DNA of 64,000 nt from contig CM060068.1 of NCBI GenBank assembly GCA_030533445.1, forward strand, positions 14,041,479 to 14,105,478, in the 5' to 3' direction. The notes beneath the pieces were generated by a model, which was given only the letters and a program-made list of their open reading frames with translations, ran no database searches and had not been told where the DNA came from. Positions 12,319 to 23,525 of the stretch are shown piece after piece. The stretch is from Cyprinodon diabolis. Its lineage: Eukaryota; Chordata; Actinopteri; Cyprinodontiformes; Cyprinodontidae. Every line of letters begins with the position of its first letter. Position 1 is the first letter of the stretch. Both the position numbers and the translations under genes were made by a program.

Positions 12319-12396
12319 ATGGCCGACAGAGGAGCACATGGGTCATGCAAGAGAGGAATATCTGCTCATTCCTTCTATTCTATGCGATCCTTGCAG
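12319..12396 (+). other. Exon 1 of the piggyBac transposase
   Basis: ATGGCCGACAGAGG begins 26 codons that stay open to a GT donor at 12397. The preceding AAAACAAA gives A at -3 of the ATG, an acceptable Kozak context. Exon 2 has no ATG in frame until about codon 155, so a spliced 5' exon is needed. The peptide itself is not recognisable, so the exact start is an inference from frame and splice signals. Confidence 0.65.
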
Positions 12397-12691
12397 GTAA
12401 AAAAAATATGGGGATATCAAGTAACAATTAAGGAGTTATATATTTTTTATAAATTCCAAGAATTGATTCTGTGTTATTAGAAATTTGTAAGTAATTATGT
12501 GTCCACTAAGTTGGACATCATGCATCGCTAGCTATATTTTGACAACAATATGTAGTATTGCTGAAACTTTGTTATTTTGAAAATACCTAATTTGTAGTGT
12601 TATTTTGACAGCTTATCAGTTTATTTTTGTATTATAGCAATATTTGTCATCGTATGATGAAAGTAATGATCATTGTTTTTATGTTTTGTAG
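12397..12691 (+). other. Intron of the piggyBac transposase
   Basis: 295 bp, donor GTAAAAAAA, acceptor TATGTTTTGTAG with a T-rich tract. It contains the 18-bp palindrome at 12500-12517, so part of the end-binding sequence may lie within the intron. Confidence 0.65.
12500..12517. repeat. 18-bp subterminal palindrome, left copy 3
   Basis: TGTCCACTAAGTTGGACA, followed immediately by TCATGCAT, which repeats the core of the terminal inverted repeat. The combination 'palindrome plus ATGCAT' is also seen at the left tip in reverse order. Confidence 0.7.
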
Positions 12692-14770
12692 AGGTCAAGT
12701 TCAGAGCATGCTAGCAAAACCTACAGGGTAGTCGAGGACTTACCCTCTGACTCCAGTGAGGATGATGTTAGTGGTAGTGATGATGAATGGCTTCCAGAAA
12801 AAAGAGAGCTAGCAAATGGCAGCAGTAGTGACAGTGAAACTGAGATTGTGGAAGGACCAGAGGATAAGGAAGAAGTTGAGGGACCTGAGGAAGTTGAGGT
12901 GGCAGAAAAAGCTTTGAGAGCTGAGGAAATTGTGGATGTCTTGTCTGACAAAGCCCAAAAATACACAAAAAATAGACATGTCTGGAAAGCCAAAGATAAC
13001 GACTTTCAAAAAGACTTGCCTCAGTTTTTAAGGGAGTCAAAGGTGAATATTGAGGGAACAGAGCCATTAGATTTCTTCATGCATCTATTTCCCAACGACC
13101 TGATAGATAAAATAATGCTCAAATCAAACCTCTAAGCACTGCAAAAAGGAAAAGAAAACCTTTCCATTACAAATGGTGAAATGAAGAGGTTTCTTGGGAT
13201 TAATTTAGTCATGTCATACCTCAGATACCAAAGATCAAGAATGTACTGGTCATCAGAGGAAGGGCTGCGCCTTGATTTGATAGCAAATGCCATGTCACTG
13301 AACAGATTTGAGCAGATTCTGAGATACATTCACTTTGTTGATAATTATTCACAGGAGCCAGGAAATCCTGACAAGCTCTTCAAAATCAGGCCAGTGTTGG
13401 ATGCACTCAAAAACACCTTCCGTTCAGCAGTGGAACCTGGGGAATTCCAATCAATTGATGAACAGATAATTCCATTCAAAGGACATTTGTCTCTGAAGCA
13501 GTACATCCCAAAGAAACCCAAACCTTGGGGTGTGAAAGTGTGGGTAAGAGCAGGCAGCTCTGGATACATGCACAGATTCGAAGTGTATCAGGGTTTAGCT
13601 GGGCGTGGTGCGGTCAGTGATTTGGGAATGGCTGCAGATGTCGTCATGTGCCTTTGTGATGACATACAGCAAAAGAATCACAAGGTGTTTTTTGACAATT
13701 TCTTTTGCACCATTCCACTTATTCAGGCATTGAAAGAGCAAAGTATCTATGCCACTAGCACATGTCGAAGCAACAGGCTCCAGGGAGCACAGCTGAAGCT
13801 GAAAAGAAAAAAGAAACTCAAAGAAGAAGGAAGAGGATCTTGTTCTGTTGTCACTAACACTGAAAACATCACTGTTACACGCTGGCTGGATAGTTCAGTG
13901 ATTCACATGGCCTCTTCCTGTGTTGGTCATTCCCCACCAGATTTTGCCCAAAGATGGAGCAAGAAAGAAAAAAAGATGCTCAACATTCAGCAGCCATTTT
14001 CTGTGGCCCTATACAATCAACATATGGGTGGTGTGGATCTCATGGATCAGTGTTTTGCAATGTATCCCCACAGACGCAAAAACAAACGCTGGTACATCCG
14101 AGTGTTCTTTCACTTCTTGGATGTGACTGTAGTGAATGCCTGGCACATCTACAGAATGTGTGGATTAGAAAAGAAGGACCTTCTGCATTTCAAGGCGTCT
14201 GTAGCACGCGCACTAATAAATGCAGCTTCCACTCAGACACAAAAACGAGGGAGACCCAGTGCCACCCCACCTCCACAAAAGTGTAGAGCAGGGTCCAAGC
14301 CCCCTCCTGAGATCAAGTTTGGTCCTGGAGACCATTGGCCCCAGCTTTCTGAAGCAAGAAATGCAAACAGATGCCATGACTCTACCTGCACGCAAAAAAC
14401 AAAGTATATCTGCATGCAGTGTCTTGTGGCTTTGTGCCCTGGTTGCTTTGCCAATTTCCATACAACATAATCTTTTTGCACTGAAACTGTCATAATGTGC
14501 TGGAGGACATTTGAATGATAGAAAGGTTGTCATAGCAGGAGGCAGATGCGTAATTGGAGGCATGTTCCATGTTATCGTTATCATTTAGCTGTTCTTTGCT
14601 TTGAAAATGTTTAAATTGATTTGTTTTATAGTTTTGTGATACATTTCACAATTTTGAAATTTACATTAAAAAGTATGTTGATCAGACAATGTTTTTAGAT
14701 GTATCTTGTGAACAATAGTTTTCTTTAAAACAAAACAAAACAAGGTTATATCAGTTGCACAAATGCGCAT

Positions 14771-14788
14771 TGTCCACCCGAGTGGACA
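14771..14788. repeat. 18-bp subterminal palindrome, right copy
   Basis: TGTCCACCCGAGTGGACA lies 133 bp inside the right end and matches the left copies (TGTCCAC..NNGTGGACA). It is the only copy on this side. Confidence 0.7.
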
Positions 14789-14861
14789 TGTTACCAACTC
14801 CCTGAAGAAAGCATATTTTTTTTAAAAATTGATGAAAATGTTTTTTTCATTCATAAAGAGT

Positions 14862-14867
14862 AATAAA
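14862..14867 (+). promoter_or_regulatory. Possible polyadenylation signal of the transposase
   Basis: AATAAA downstream of the transposase stop and just inside the right end. Plausible by position; no transcript evidence. Confidence 0.4.
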
Positions 14868-14908
14868 AACACTTCGTAAAAAAATCATAACATATACTAT
14901 CATAATTC

Positions 14909-14921
14909 ATGCATGAAAGGG
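14909..14921 (-). repeat. Right terminal inverted repeat of piggyBac element
   Basis: ATGCATGAAAGGG immediately followed by TTAA. GGG next to TTAA is the expected piggyBac terminus. Confidence 0.85.
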
Positions 14922-15139
14922 TTAAATAGTTAAAAAAAAGAGATGTTCGGTTACTTCCTGATATCTGCTGAGAGCTAATTAAGCAGCAAGCATACAGTAC
15001 ATGCTGTTGTTGGGAAATGGGCTGGTTTTTACATTTCTAAGATTTAGAAGTTGTGCACGAACAGCTGTGCATCGTTTGAAGGAGGTGATTTATTCCCTCT
15101 GTTTGCATCATGCAGCCGATAAGTTATTTGTTAATTTTT

Positions 15140-15265
15140 CTCTTAATTTTACAAGATGTCTGAATTTTGCTTCCTATGGAATTTCTTGGGTACCAGCATC
15201 TTTCCTGTCCCTGCAGAAGAAATGGACCCACCACCATGCTGCCACCACCATGTTTCACTAGAAAC
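15140..15265 (-). pseudogene. Tc1-like transposase fragment (relic)
   Basis: On the minus strand the translation reads VKHGGGSMVVGPFLLQGQ, matching the conserved 'KHGGGS.M.WG.F...GTG' block of Tc1-like transposases. The family tryptophan is gone and no catalytic residues remain nearby. The downstream part ('AGGAAAGATGCTGGTACCC') follows the nucleotide sequence of fish Tc1 copies with further decay. It lies outside the DD36E family described at 34 kb. Confidence 0.65.
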
Positions 15266-15299
15266 ATGGTGCATTCAGATGCATGCTCAATATTAGTTA

Positions 15300-17160
15300 T
15301 AATTGTCAATTTTGGTTTTATCAATGCTACTATTCCATGAGTTAATAGCTTTTGTGTCAACAAGTTCTCTCACTTTAGCTGTGAAACAGCTCCTCCACAG
15401 AAATACCATGGATCTTTTGAATTCACATACAGCTGTTTATTAATTACATATATTAATTTATATTCTACTATTAGGCTTGCCAAGTCATTACACCCTCGTC
15501 TAATTTTCATCAAATTAAGATCTTGTTAATTGTAGTTTTATTAAACTTTGCACCATACAGAAAGTCATAACAAATGTCTAATTTTTCCAGCATTGAGCAA
15601 ACAAAACAAAAAAAGGATGATGCTCAATGACAAAAAGGCAAATAATAAACAGGCATATATGAAACTGTATGCTTTTTATCATCAATTTTGAACATATGGT
15701 GTCAAATCCACACTATATGTTGAAATAAGCAGTGTGAAGTAAGATAGTAAATGGGCAGGCAAAGTGAAAATATTAAGTGTAAAGTTTTAAATTTCACTCA
15801 AAATGACTTCTAAGCAGATCTAAGCAACAAATGATTTCTCTAATTGGAGGAACTAAAATCTCTAAGTTTTCCATCTTGATTTTAGTCCCGCCAGAGTTCA
15901 GACTTAGGTTGAAAGTTTATAAGATCTGATTTCATCCTTTAAACTCTCCCAGCTCTCCAAATGGCCAGTGCATCTTTGGGTACAGGATTCAGTCGATAGC
16001 AGTGTGCTGCTAGAGCCAAAAGTTGATCTTCTCACTACTCTGACGAGTGCCATGTGCTGGCATCAGGAAGTGGAGAACAGATTCTCACCCAGATCCTTTC
16101 TTATCCTCTGGAAGGCTGTAAAGGATCAGGGAGGAGGAGATGGGTGGACTAAGTGAAGGGTTCTTATCAGGCCAGGACCCTCCAACTGTCCTTCTTTCTT
16201 CCTTCCATCTGCCCACTAGTATTCTCCCTCTACTACTGTTCAGTTTTTTTTTTGTTGTTTTTTTTTTAAAGGTGGGGGTTAATTCTTGGTAAAATGTGTG
16301 GCAGGGTAAGCAGTGTTTGGGATAATTGGATTATCTTTATATCCTGGGTATATTAGGTTGTTGTGATAAATGCCTGTTTTCTAAGATGTGCTTTGGATAA
16401 AGGATGGATGAAGGAAAGGCTTGATGACTAATAGAGGAGTTAAAGGATGAAGAGTGTTCCCAGATCATCATCATCAGCTTGATGTTTCCTCTGCTTTTCT
16501 CCTTGTCTCTTAATAAGAGAAAGTTCAGGTTCTAGTTCGGGACGCGATTCTGTAAAGTTTTAGCACATGTCAGTGCAACAAATCAAGCTTTAATCTTGAA
16601 ACAGTTCAGCAAATCTGGGTTTATAAACTAAAAACCTTCTTTGTGTCCCAAGATTTTTTTACATAAATTTAAAATCTTAGGATTTCAAAAAACAGTTTTG
16701 ATGACCAACTAATCCTTAAACCACAGGAGGAAAATAAAATCTCTAAAATTATTTTTGTTTTGTTTTTTAATGAAATTTAATAAATAAATAAAAAAGTGAT
16801 CTGAACGGGAAAATATTTTCAAAGTAAAATGAATATATTGGAGAGAACTAATTTTCACAGTGATGGCAAAAACTGATGTTATTTGAGACGAAAGAAAACT
16901 TTTTGAGAGAAAGCATTTGGTCACTAAAATATATAAATAAAAGACAAAAGAAATGAATAAAAATAATATCAGAGAGTAAATATTTTGAATATTGTTTTTT
17001 TGCAATCACAGTGAAAAAAGGTTCTCTTATAAATTTCTCTCTCAAAACGTCTGCTCGTGATTTAAGATTTTTCTCTGTGTGAAAACTGTATCATGGGTGT
17101 AGCTGTGCTCCTATTGGCCAGTCTCAACAGAGAGCATCACACGCCATTTAAACGTTGTTT
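15300..17160. other. Non-coding stretch, no gene recognised
   Basis: AT-rich, with poly-T and poly-A runs near 16240-16270. No repeat or reading frame is convincing. Confidence 0.5.
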
Positions 17161-17177
17161 TTTAGGCTAAATCTGGT

Positions 17178-17277
17178 CGCATCTACATGAAGCAAAGCGC
17201 AACTACATTAAGAAAAACAAAACTACATGAAGCAAAGCGCAACTACATTAAGGAAAACACAATTATATGAACCTACC
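17178..17277 (+). repeat. Left arm array: five 20-bp units
   Basis: Successive units start CATCTACATGAAG, CAACTACATTAAG, AAACTACATGAAG, CAACTACATTAAG and CAATTATATGAAC, each 20 bp apart. Units alternate between a CATGAAGCAAAGCG form and a CATTAAGRAAAACA form. Confidence 0.85.
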
Positions 17278-17365
17278 GGAAAAGGTAGGTACCAGTGGAG
17301 AAACATGAGACATCGCTGATTGGACGACGGGGCCGTTGGACCCTTGAACCGGAAGTTGCGTCATC

Positions 17366-17524
17366 TTAACAGTCCAGCTTTTTTAAGTGTGTCTTGAGTG
17401 TATGCAAGCTAACTGAAATTTTGTGATTAGTCTTGAGCATATCCAGTATCACCTCGTACGTATGTCCTGATTCAAAATATTCCTGGATAACGTCAGCTAT
17501 GTTTGGGGCGCCGACAATATCCAT
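17366..17524 (-). pseudogene. Truncated HTH-type ORF captured in the inverted-repeat element
   Basis: Starting from the ATG at 17524 the minus strand encodes about 52 residues (MDIVGAPNIADVIQEYFESG...), ending at a TAA at 17366. An open frame continues upstream into the right arm. The stretch IQEYFESGHTYEVILDMLKT followed by KISVSLHTLKTHLKKL resembles the N-terminal helix-turn-helix ('I..Y...G.T..EI...L....G..ISLRTLKRRLK..GL') of fish transposase-like proteins with an integrase core. The protein stops just where the family would continue ('..GL.RR'), at the junction with the left arm. I infer an internal deletion of an autonomous parent. It is not a complete protein. Confidence 0.5.
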
Positions 17525-17617
17525 GTTTTCAAAAGCCGCAGCAGGCAGAATGACTTCTGGTTCAAGGGTCAAACGGCGCCGTCGTCCAATATGCGATGTC
17601 TCATGTTTCCCACTGCC

Positions 17618-17717
17618 TGCTTTATGTAGTTTTGTTTTTCTTAATGTAGTTGCGCATTTCTTTATGTAGTTGCGATTTCCTTAATGTAGTTGCGCTTTTA
17701 GATTTGTAGTTGCAGTT
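17618..17717 (-). repeat. Right arm array: inverted 20-bp units
   Basis: Units ending TTATGTAGTT, TTAATGTAGTTGCG, TTTATGTAGTTGCG, TTAATGTAGTTGCG and TTTGTAGTTGCAG, each about 20 bp apart, are the reverse complement of the left array. Confidence 0.85.
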
Positions 17718-17889
17718 TGCACTTCAGGGCCACCGTAACATTGTGACGTCAGGATGTACTGTAAAGTTCAAAACAGGGTGACAGCCAGCAAAAGATTTTA
17801 TTTTGGATTTTTTAAAACGATTTTAGGAGATTTGTATTGATTCTAAGTCATAGTAAATAGGAATCATGATTCTTATGTAAATCTTTTCT

Positions 17890-18620
17890 TTTGGCAAACC
17901 CATTGGTTTAAGCCATCTGACCCACATGCAGAGAACCACTCAGAGACCAAGGGAAAAAGATTAACAGGTTTGTTGAATGTTGATGAATCACAGAAGTAGG
18001 AGCTGAAACTCAGTGGACTGGTGAACCTGAAAGTCTGAAGGAGAGGTCACAGTAATCAGTTCAGGGACTGTAGGAAAATTGACTGAGGCTTGAATATAGC
18101 TGGAGAGAAACTCATGTTTGAGGAGGATCTTGTTAATCCTTGAATCCAGTTTGTGGGGAATTAATCCAGAGGAGAGGGAACTCGTTGGAGAGTGGACAGG
18201 TAGACATACGTTGGACCCTGAGGAGTAAAGGAGCGGACTGTCACTTGGTTTTCAGATGAGGACTTGAACGGATCATGTGGAGGTTTACCCCTGCTCAGTG
18301 TGTACTCAGTAATCCTTCCAGGGGGAGAAGATCCAGGTTATCCAGTTACACAGGAAAGGCTTCCTAACGAAGTGCAAAGACAAAAAACAAGATTAGACTC
18401 AGAGAAACAAAGCTTTGGTTAGACTCTGCTAATCTCAGCTTGGCTAGAGTACCCAAAACTGGCAAACACTCTGGCGTCGAGGTAGTGACAGCCCGCTGCT
18501 CAAATACTCCTCCGGTAATGATCCAACGAGCCGCAGGTGTGCAGGGAGGCCCAACGAGGAACAGGGCACCACCTGGTGGTGGAGAGAGAAAAACACAAAA
18601 ACAAACCAAACAAACTGGAT
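17890..18620. repeat. Probable dispersed repeat of unresolved class
   Basis: The terminal piece, with GCAGGTGTGCAGGGAGGCCC and CACCACCTGGTGGTGGAGA, and the segment before it ('gcccgctgctcaaatactcctccggtaatgatcc') look like a dispersed element I associate with fish genomes. There are no clear terminal inverted repeats and no coding region of any length. Two short antiparallel frames (18440-18640) are accidental. Confidence 0.4.
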
Positions 18621-18884
18621 TCCTAACAGCATTTATCTGATTAGAAGTGTATAAGTTCTTTCAAAGAAAAGTGGAATTCATACGTAAGCCAAAATCAGAA
18701 CTTCCATCTTTGTAAAGGAAAAATGGCTCCTCTGCTGAACTGATTCTTTTTCTACACAGACCCATGCCACACCAGTAAACTGCCACCCTCTCTAACACAT
18801 AGAGTACTTGTAGATCAGTGTTTCTGTGTTCTTTGTGCGTATGCTCCTGATGCAAACAAGTGGGTTTCCTTAGATAAAACTTTT

Positions 18885-19000
18885 AACCAGTCTGTCTGTA
18901 TGATACGATTGAATTGTCTCTGTAAAGTGCTTTGAAATGACATAGGTTATGAATTTGTGTTATATAAAGAAACCGAATTGAAGTTAAATTGAGCTGTCTA
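18885..19000 (+). repeat. Common fish repeat tail ('ctgtaaagtgctttg...' type)
   Basis: CTGTAAAGTGCTTTGAAATGAC, then TTATATAAAGAAACCGAATTG, matches the widely dispersed fish sequence that ends 'gcgctatataaataaaattgaattg'. Probably the 3' tail of a retroposon, with no body retained. Confidence 0.6.
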
Positions 19001-19004
19001 GCTT

Positions 19005-22000
19005 TGTACCTATTTTTACTGTTATAATCTCTGAGCTCTATTTGAAATTACCAGGCTGAGAAATTATCACCTCATTTAGAAAGAAGAACAAACAAGATCC
19101 CTCTGTCCATTTGTAAATTATAATGAGCATATTTTGTAAACAGAGCTTTTTAAATGACTGAAAAGGAAAGAAACCTCTCATTAAAACCAACATGTGCTCA
19201 GAAAACACAACGCTGCACCAATTCACTAGGAAAAGTGTACATTGGTAAAAATTATCTTTGATTGAAACTAAGAAACTCTAGCAGTGAAATAAGATTGATA
19301 AAGATAAATCTTGATGGTTTTGTTATATTCTTTGTATGTTTTAGAATATGTTAATAGATGGAGAAGAATAAGAGGAAAAATTTTTATTTTCTTTTGTGAT
19401 ACTTTTAAGATTGGCTTATTCAAGCTTTAGCGTCTTCTTTTTGGTTTGAGGGGGATGCTGATTTTGTTGAAGTGGATTAGCTTTAAGCCCTGAGTGCATT
19501 CTTTGGTATAAAAGACTTTGTGAAAGTCTGGTTTTGGTGAATTTGAGTAACACCAGCAACAAAGCCTCTTGTTTTGTGCCAAACCACGTTTTTGGTGTGA
19601 GCTAAGATGAAAAGATTATGTAGAGGCCAAAACTTTTGGCTCCTGGAAACTAATACTCAACTAATTCATGGATCTGCAAAGAAGCAGAGGCTGCTCCAAA
19701 AACCCTGTCAGTTACAACATGTGACTGTGCTTCACCATGCATTCACACATTTACAATCAGGGAGTACAGTTTCCATGCAGAAACATGTAACATCAGTCAC
19801 AAGTGCATTAAAAGGACTCGATTCCCAGCAAGGCTTTGGAAACACTGATGAGCTAAGAAACATTTTTCAGTCAACAGGGACCTAATTAATTTTCTAGGAA
19901 CTGACATCCATTGCAAATCTGCTTTGTGAGCCGACACTGGAATTCAAATATGCAAGGTAGACTGTGATATAATTCTCTTTATCGAAAGGGTTTTTTTTTT
20001 TCTTCAAATTTTTGCTTTTCTTGATACTCTAATGCGACATTAAGCAGGTAAAGAGTATAGCAGAAATATTATTTAACAAAAAACATTATTGTTTGTTTTA
20101 TTTAAACAACATTTGATATTTACGGTAAATCTACGTAAAATAAATATAAGTCTTTTCTATGTTATCTCTCACATTTAAAATCTTTGAGAAGAGCTCTGCA
20201 GCTATTGGCAGATCCACTTTGGAGCATTTCCAAACTTATTCTTAAATCCCAGCAGGCAACATCCCAGTATCTGGAAAAAAACAAACAAAACTGTACAAAT
20301 CTGCTGTCATGTTCAACGCTACAAGCTTTAAAAGCCTAATATTGTTCCCATTCTCCTTATCAGAGCTCCCACCTTGGTGATTCAAAATGCTCTGATGAAT
20401 GTTCTGATGAAAATAAAAAAAGAGATCACACTTCATCCATCCTTGCTTCCCTTCATCAGCCTCCTGTTTGATCCAGAATAGAATTTAAAATCTGCATCCT
20501 CATAATATTACGGCTTTATTCTGGTAATATATTTTTCCCCCTTTTCTCTGGCCTTTAAACTTTGTCGTACATAAAGATGTGGCAGATTATTCTATTTGAT
20601 CAAAATTGCCTTATAATCTAAATGAGTAAGGTATTTGTTTTGAGTAATTTTCTTTAACGTTTTATATAATAAAAAGCTGAGATTAAGGTAAGTTTCTCCT
20701 GTTTAAGTGTTTGCTAGTTTTATAACAACACATGTTGCTGCCCTCCCTGAACATCACAGCTGGGATGGTCTCATTAAACCTGCAAACTTCCTCCTTTTTC
20801 TTTAGGATGTGACATAGTAAATATTGGTAGAAATTTTTGATATTTTTTTTTTCATCAGAACCCAAAACATGTCTCCAGAGATCATGGTGTTTTTCTTTTA
20901 TTTAATATAAAATAACATCTCTTACCACTTGTAATCTAGAGATTTCAAATAATTTCCTCCTTTTTTGTTTTCTGACATGTATGCCACTGATACAGACCAT
21001 TAAAAGGGATTCTGGTTCTGCTGAAGGATTTTTTTTTGGGGGGTGAAGCGAATAATTTTTTACCATATTTACCCGCAGGCTTCCTTACTGCAGAAAAATC
21101 AGCAATTCAATGTAATCAGCCTGAAACTCAACAGCACCGGTTTCAGTAATTCAGAAGGAAACCAGATAGAAACTGAAAGATATTTTTCAAAAAGGCAGGA
21201 CTTGCATATTTATTATTATCATGATATAATTTCTAGATAAATTTCTAGATAAATATTGACTCAGTCCAGAAAACTGTAACTGTGGCACAACTGAAGTTGG
21301 CCTAATAATGGGTGTGCGAAAATACCAGTGAGCTTTTCAACACGGCTTTGGAAAACCTAGATTTGTGTTGCTGCTGGTGACAAAATGTCTGTGGAATCTC
21401 CAAGAAATCTGGGCTTTGTGTCGCCTGTCTCTGAAGGAAACCTTTAAAATGTCTGCTGGAGTTTGTTGACGTACATTCGTGACTTCTCACGCACTCTCAG
21501 TGCAAACCCTTGACTTACATTTACTGTCATGTATAAAAAAGACAGAGTCCAGAGAGCGATGGCTGACGGGGCGAATGTAAACAGGCCTGACAGGTATGCT
21601 AACACCAGCCTTTCTCCTGTAAACCGAGGGTCTATTTTCTTCCTCATACATGTCACTGCATTGACTCTCAGTAGTATTTATAGCTTCTGAAATGCTTTTT
21701 GCTCTCAGTTAGCACGTGTGACCGTGGTCGCACTGCGGAGCTTAGAGATGGAAACTTTCAGGACTGCTTCAATAAACACATCAGACCTGAGGAGAAACTC
21801 TACAGGAGAGTCTGCTGCGAAGCTAAGATTAATATGTAGAAACATAAGCTTGTTATGGTCCCTGCTGACACAGGGAGGGATCTACTGTTTTAATTAAACA
21901 TTTTGAAGAATATGGATAGAAAGCATGGATTTAGAGACATTGTGCAATGCCAAGAATTTTTGAATAAAACTAATATGGACTTCTTGTGAAATTTCCTCTG

Positions 22001-22300
22001 AGTATTTTTCACCATTGATATAATCAGCTTTCTTCACGGACATCTCACTCCCTAGACCTAAATCCTTCAGAAAACCAGTGAGGTGAGATAAGGACATCAT
22101 TGGAGAGGACCCGAACAAAAAGGAAAGGCAAACGATCCCTCAGTCTGCATGCTCCAACTTTGTGAAACGGCATAGGACAAGATAAAGCACTGTTGGTAAA
22201 AGTTGTGTGTTTTCATAAAGGGATTGATGATTTTTTTTATTTTTTTTATGAGAAGTCATTTCTTCACACAGACTATTTCAGTTTGATAAAACTAACAATC
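19005..22300. other. Non-coding stretch, no gene recognised
   Basis: More than 3 kb of AT-rich DNA with reading frames no longer than about 90 codons, none resembling a protein family. No inverted or tandem repeats noticed apart from homopolymer runs. Confidence 0.5.
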
Positions 22301-22304
22301 CTAT

Positions 22305-22550
22305 CCAGGACTGGGTTGCTTTCAGACATCCCCCTCCTCAAACCCCTCCTTTAGCTCTGCCGGGGGAAGCCAAAGAGTTCCCGGACCAGCCCATAATGTC
22401 CTGGGTCATCCCCTCGGCCTCCTCTTGGTGGTACGTGCCTGGAACACCACCTGAGGGAGGCGTTCAGGGGGCGTCTGAAAACGGTGTCCAAGCGACCTCA
22501 CCTGGTTCCTCTCCATGTGGAGGAGAAGGGGCTTTCCACCCTGCAGAGAA
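22305..22550 (-). pseudogene. Non-LTR retrotransposon protein C-terminus, decayed copy 2
   Basis: Shares with copy 1 (4765-5005) the start GGACTGGGTTG and the blocks TGTCCTGGG.CATCCCCT, CCTGGAACACC, CTGAGGGAGGCGT and CTCTCCATGTGGAGGAG, in the same order and orientation. On the minus strand it corresponds to the tail of a LINE polyprotein. Copy 2 extends further on the 'AGCTCTGCCGGGGGAAGCC' side. Not translatable through. Confidence 0.6.
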
Positions 22551-23525
22551 AGGGTGATTTCATGAGCATAGGGGAGGGACGTAACGTAAAGGACAAGTAA
22601 ATCAACAGCTTTGCCCTTTGGCTCAGCTCTATGTTCACCTCTACAGAGCGATGCAGCTTCTGTATTATGGCGGCAGCCGCACCATTTCTTCTATCGATCT
22701 CCCGCTACATTCTCCTCCTCACTTGTGAAAAGGACACAAAGAGCACTCCTCCAAACTGAAGGAGACAAGCCAAGAACCATGTCCTCAAACTTGGAGGAGC
22801 TGATCCTCATGGAGCGAATCAGTTAAAAAAAACAAAACAGATTTTCAAAAAATTTTACTAATTGCCCAGTTTATCTGCTGCCATAAACCCTGTTTTTTTT
22901 TTTTTCTTTTAAAGAAAAAGTGATTTTTATTGCACCCATTACAGTCATATAATACCAAAAACGTCTTTCTTTCATAAAGTTTATTATGATTTATGGAAAC
23001 GTGCAAAAAAGTTAACGTATCAGATAAACCATGTCAGTCATGCTTTATGATTTAGATTTTATAAAAGATCAGGTAATCCTGGAGTGGCATAAATTTAAAA
23101 TCTATAATGCAATGAAAAAGAAATACAGCGACCGAAATGCTCTCAGAGTGGGGGGAAAGTTTTTAGATCTGGTCTTTTATTGCCAAATTTACTAATTAAA
23201 ATTTGCTTAATCTACATACCGTATAGCCCTTTGTTTTGATTATTCATTAATTAATTTAATCATAATGTATTAATGGGATGATGTCGGCTGTGATGAAAAC
23301 TTGATAAAGATTCTAAAGATGAAAAAACTTCTAATCAGTATAAAATGGAGTAAAGCCATTTATGCCCTTGTTGCATTAAAGTACATTTTCTATCTTTGCA
23401 ATTATCCTGCATCCATCTGTAGGCCGGCTGTGCTACGAAGAAGGAAGGGAGTCCATGTGTCCAATTATGGCTCCATTTCAAATGCTCTTACAAATTGAAT
23501 GTGTGCTGATGTACATTTAATGGTT

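Larger units (their letters stand above)
12319..14470 (+). pseudogene. piggyBac (PGBD4-like) transposase, two exons, one nonsense codon
   Basis: A DDE transposase of the DDE_Tnp_1_7 family that would excise and reinsert the element at TTAA. I join exon 1 (12319-12396, 26 codons) to exon 2 (12692-14470) in phase 0, giving 618 codons before the final TAA. Support for the join: exon 1 ends CAG|GTAA, exon 2 follows TTTTGTAG, and that TAG itself is an in-frame stop directly before the exon. Residues about 27-90 are acidic and serine-rich. The catalytic aspartates are visible at 282 (SIDEQIIPFKG), 361 (VFFDNFFCTIPL) and 475 (GGVDLMDQ, with a further Asp at 478). The C-terminus is a cysteine finger, C-x4-C-x7-C-x2-C-x4-C-x2-C-x4-H. 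A TAA at 13133-13135 (codon 174) interrupts an otherwise open frame. There is no frameshift. It must be non-functional unless read through. Confidence 0.9.
12128..14921 (+). mobile_element. PGBD4-type piggyBac transposon, about 2.8 kb
   Basis: The element is defined by its transposase gene and ends. The right end reads ATGCATGAAAGGG and is followed directly by TTAA (14922-14925), the target site of piggyBac elements. The left end has CTTCATGCAT (12131-12140), which pairs with the right terminal repeat, but the outermost bases (expected CCC next to TTAA) have mutated. So the left boundary at 12128 is inferred by alignment. Inside the ends are 18-bp palindromes listed separately. The TTAA is kept only on the right, so this copy looks old and is probably immobile even apart from its broken transposase. 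Confidence 0.85.
17163..17737. mobile_element. Inverted-repeat element with arms of 20-bp tandem units and an internal ORF
   Basis: Two arms of roughly 170-190 bp face each other. The outer part of each arm is a tandem array with a 20-bp period based on CAACTACATTAAGGAAAACA (five units at about 17178-17277; five inverted units at about 17618-17717). The inner part is a 60-bp inverted repeat (GAAACATGAGACATCGC...TTGGACGACGG...CCCTTGAACC) that matches its partner at most positions. About 180 bp of unique DNA between the arms holds a short minus-strand ORF. The right end reads GGGCCACCGTA; the left terminus is eroded. This is a non-autonomous DNA transposon. The TAC...GTA type terminus and the ORF make me think of the IS3EU group, but that is a guess. 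Confidence 0.75.

Noticed and set aside
12721..13067. Serine-rich minus-strand frames of 66-99 codons
   Set aside because: They are antisense to the acidic N-terminal part of the piggyBac transposase.
14213..14584. Frames of 86-123 codons around the end of the piggyBac gene
   Set aside because: Shadows of the real transposase frame on both strands.
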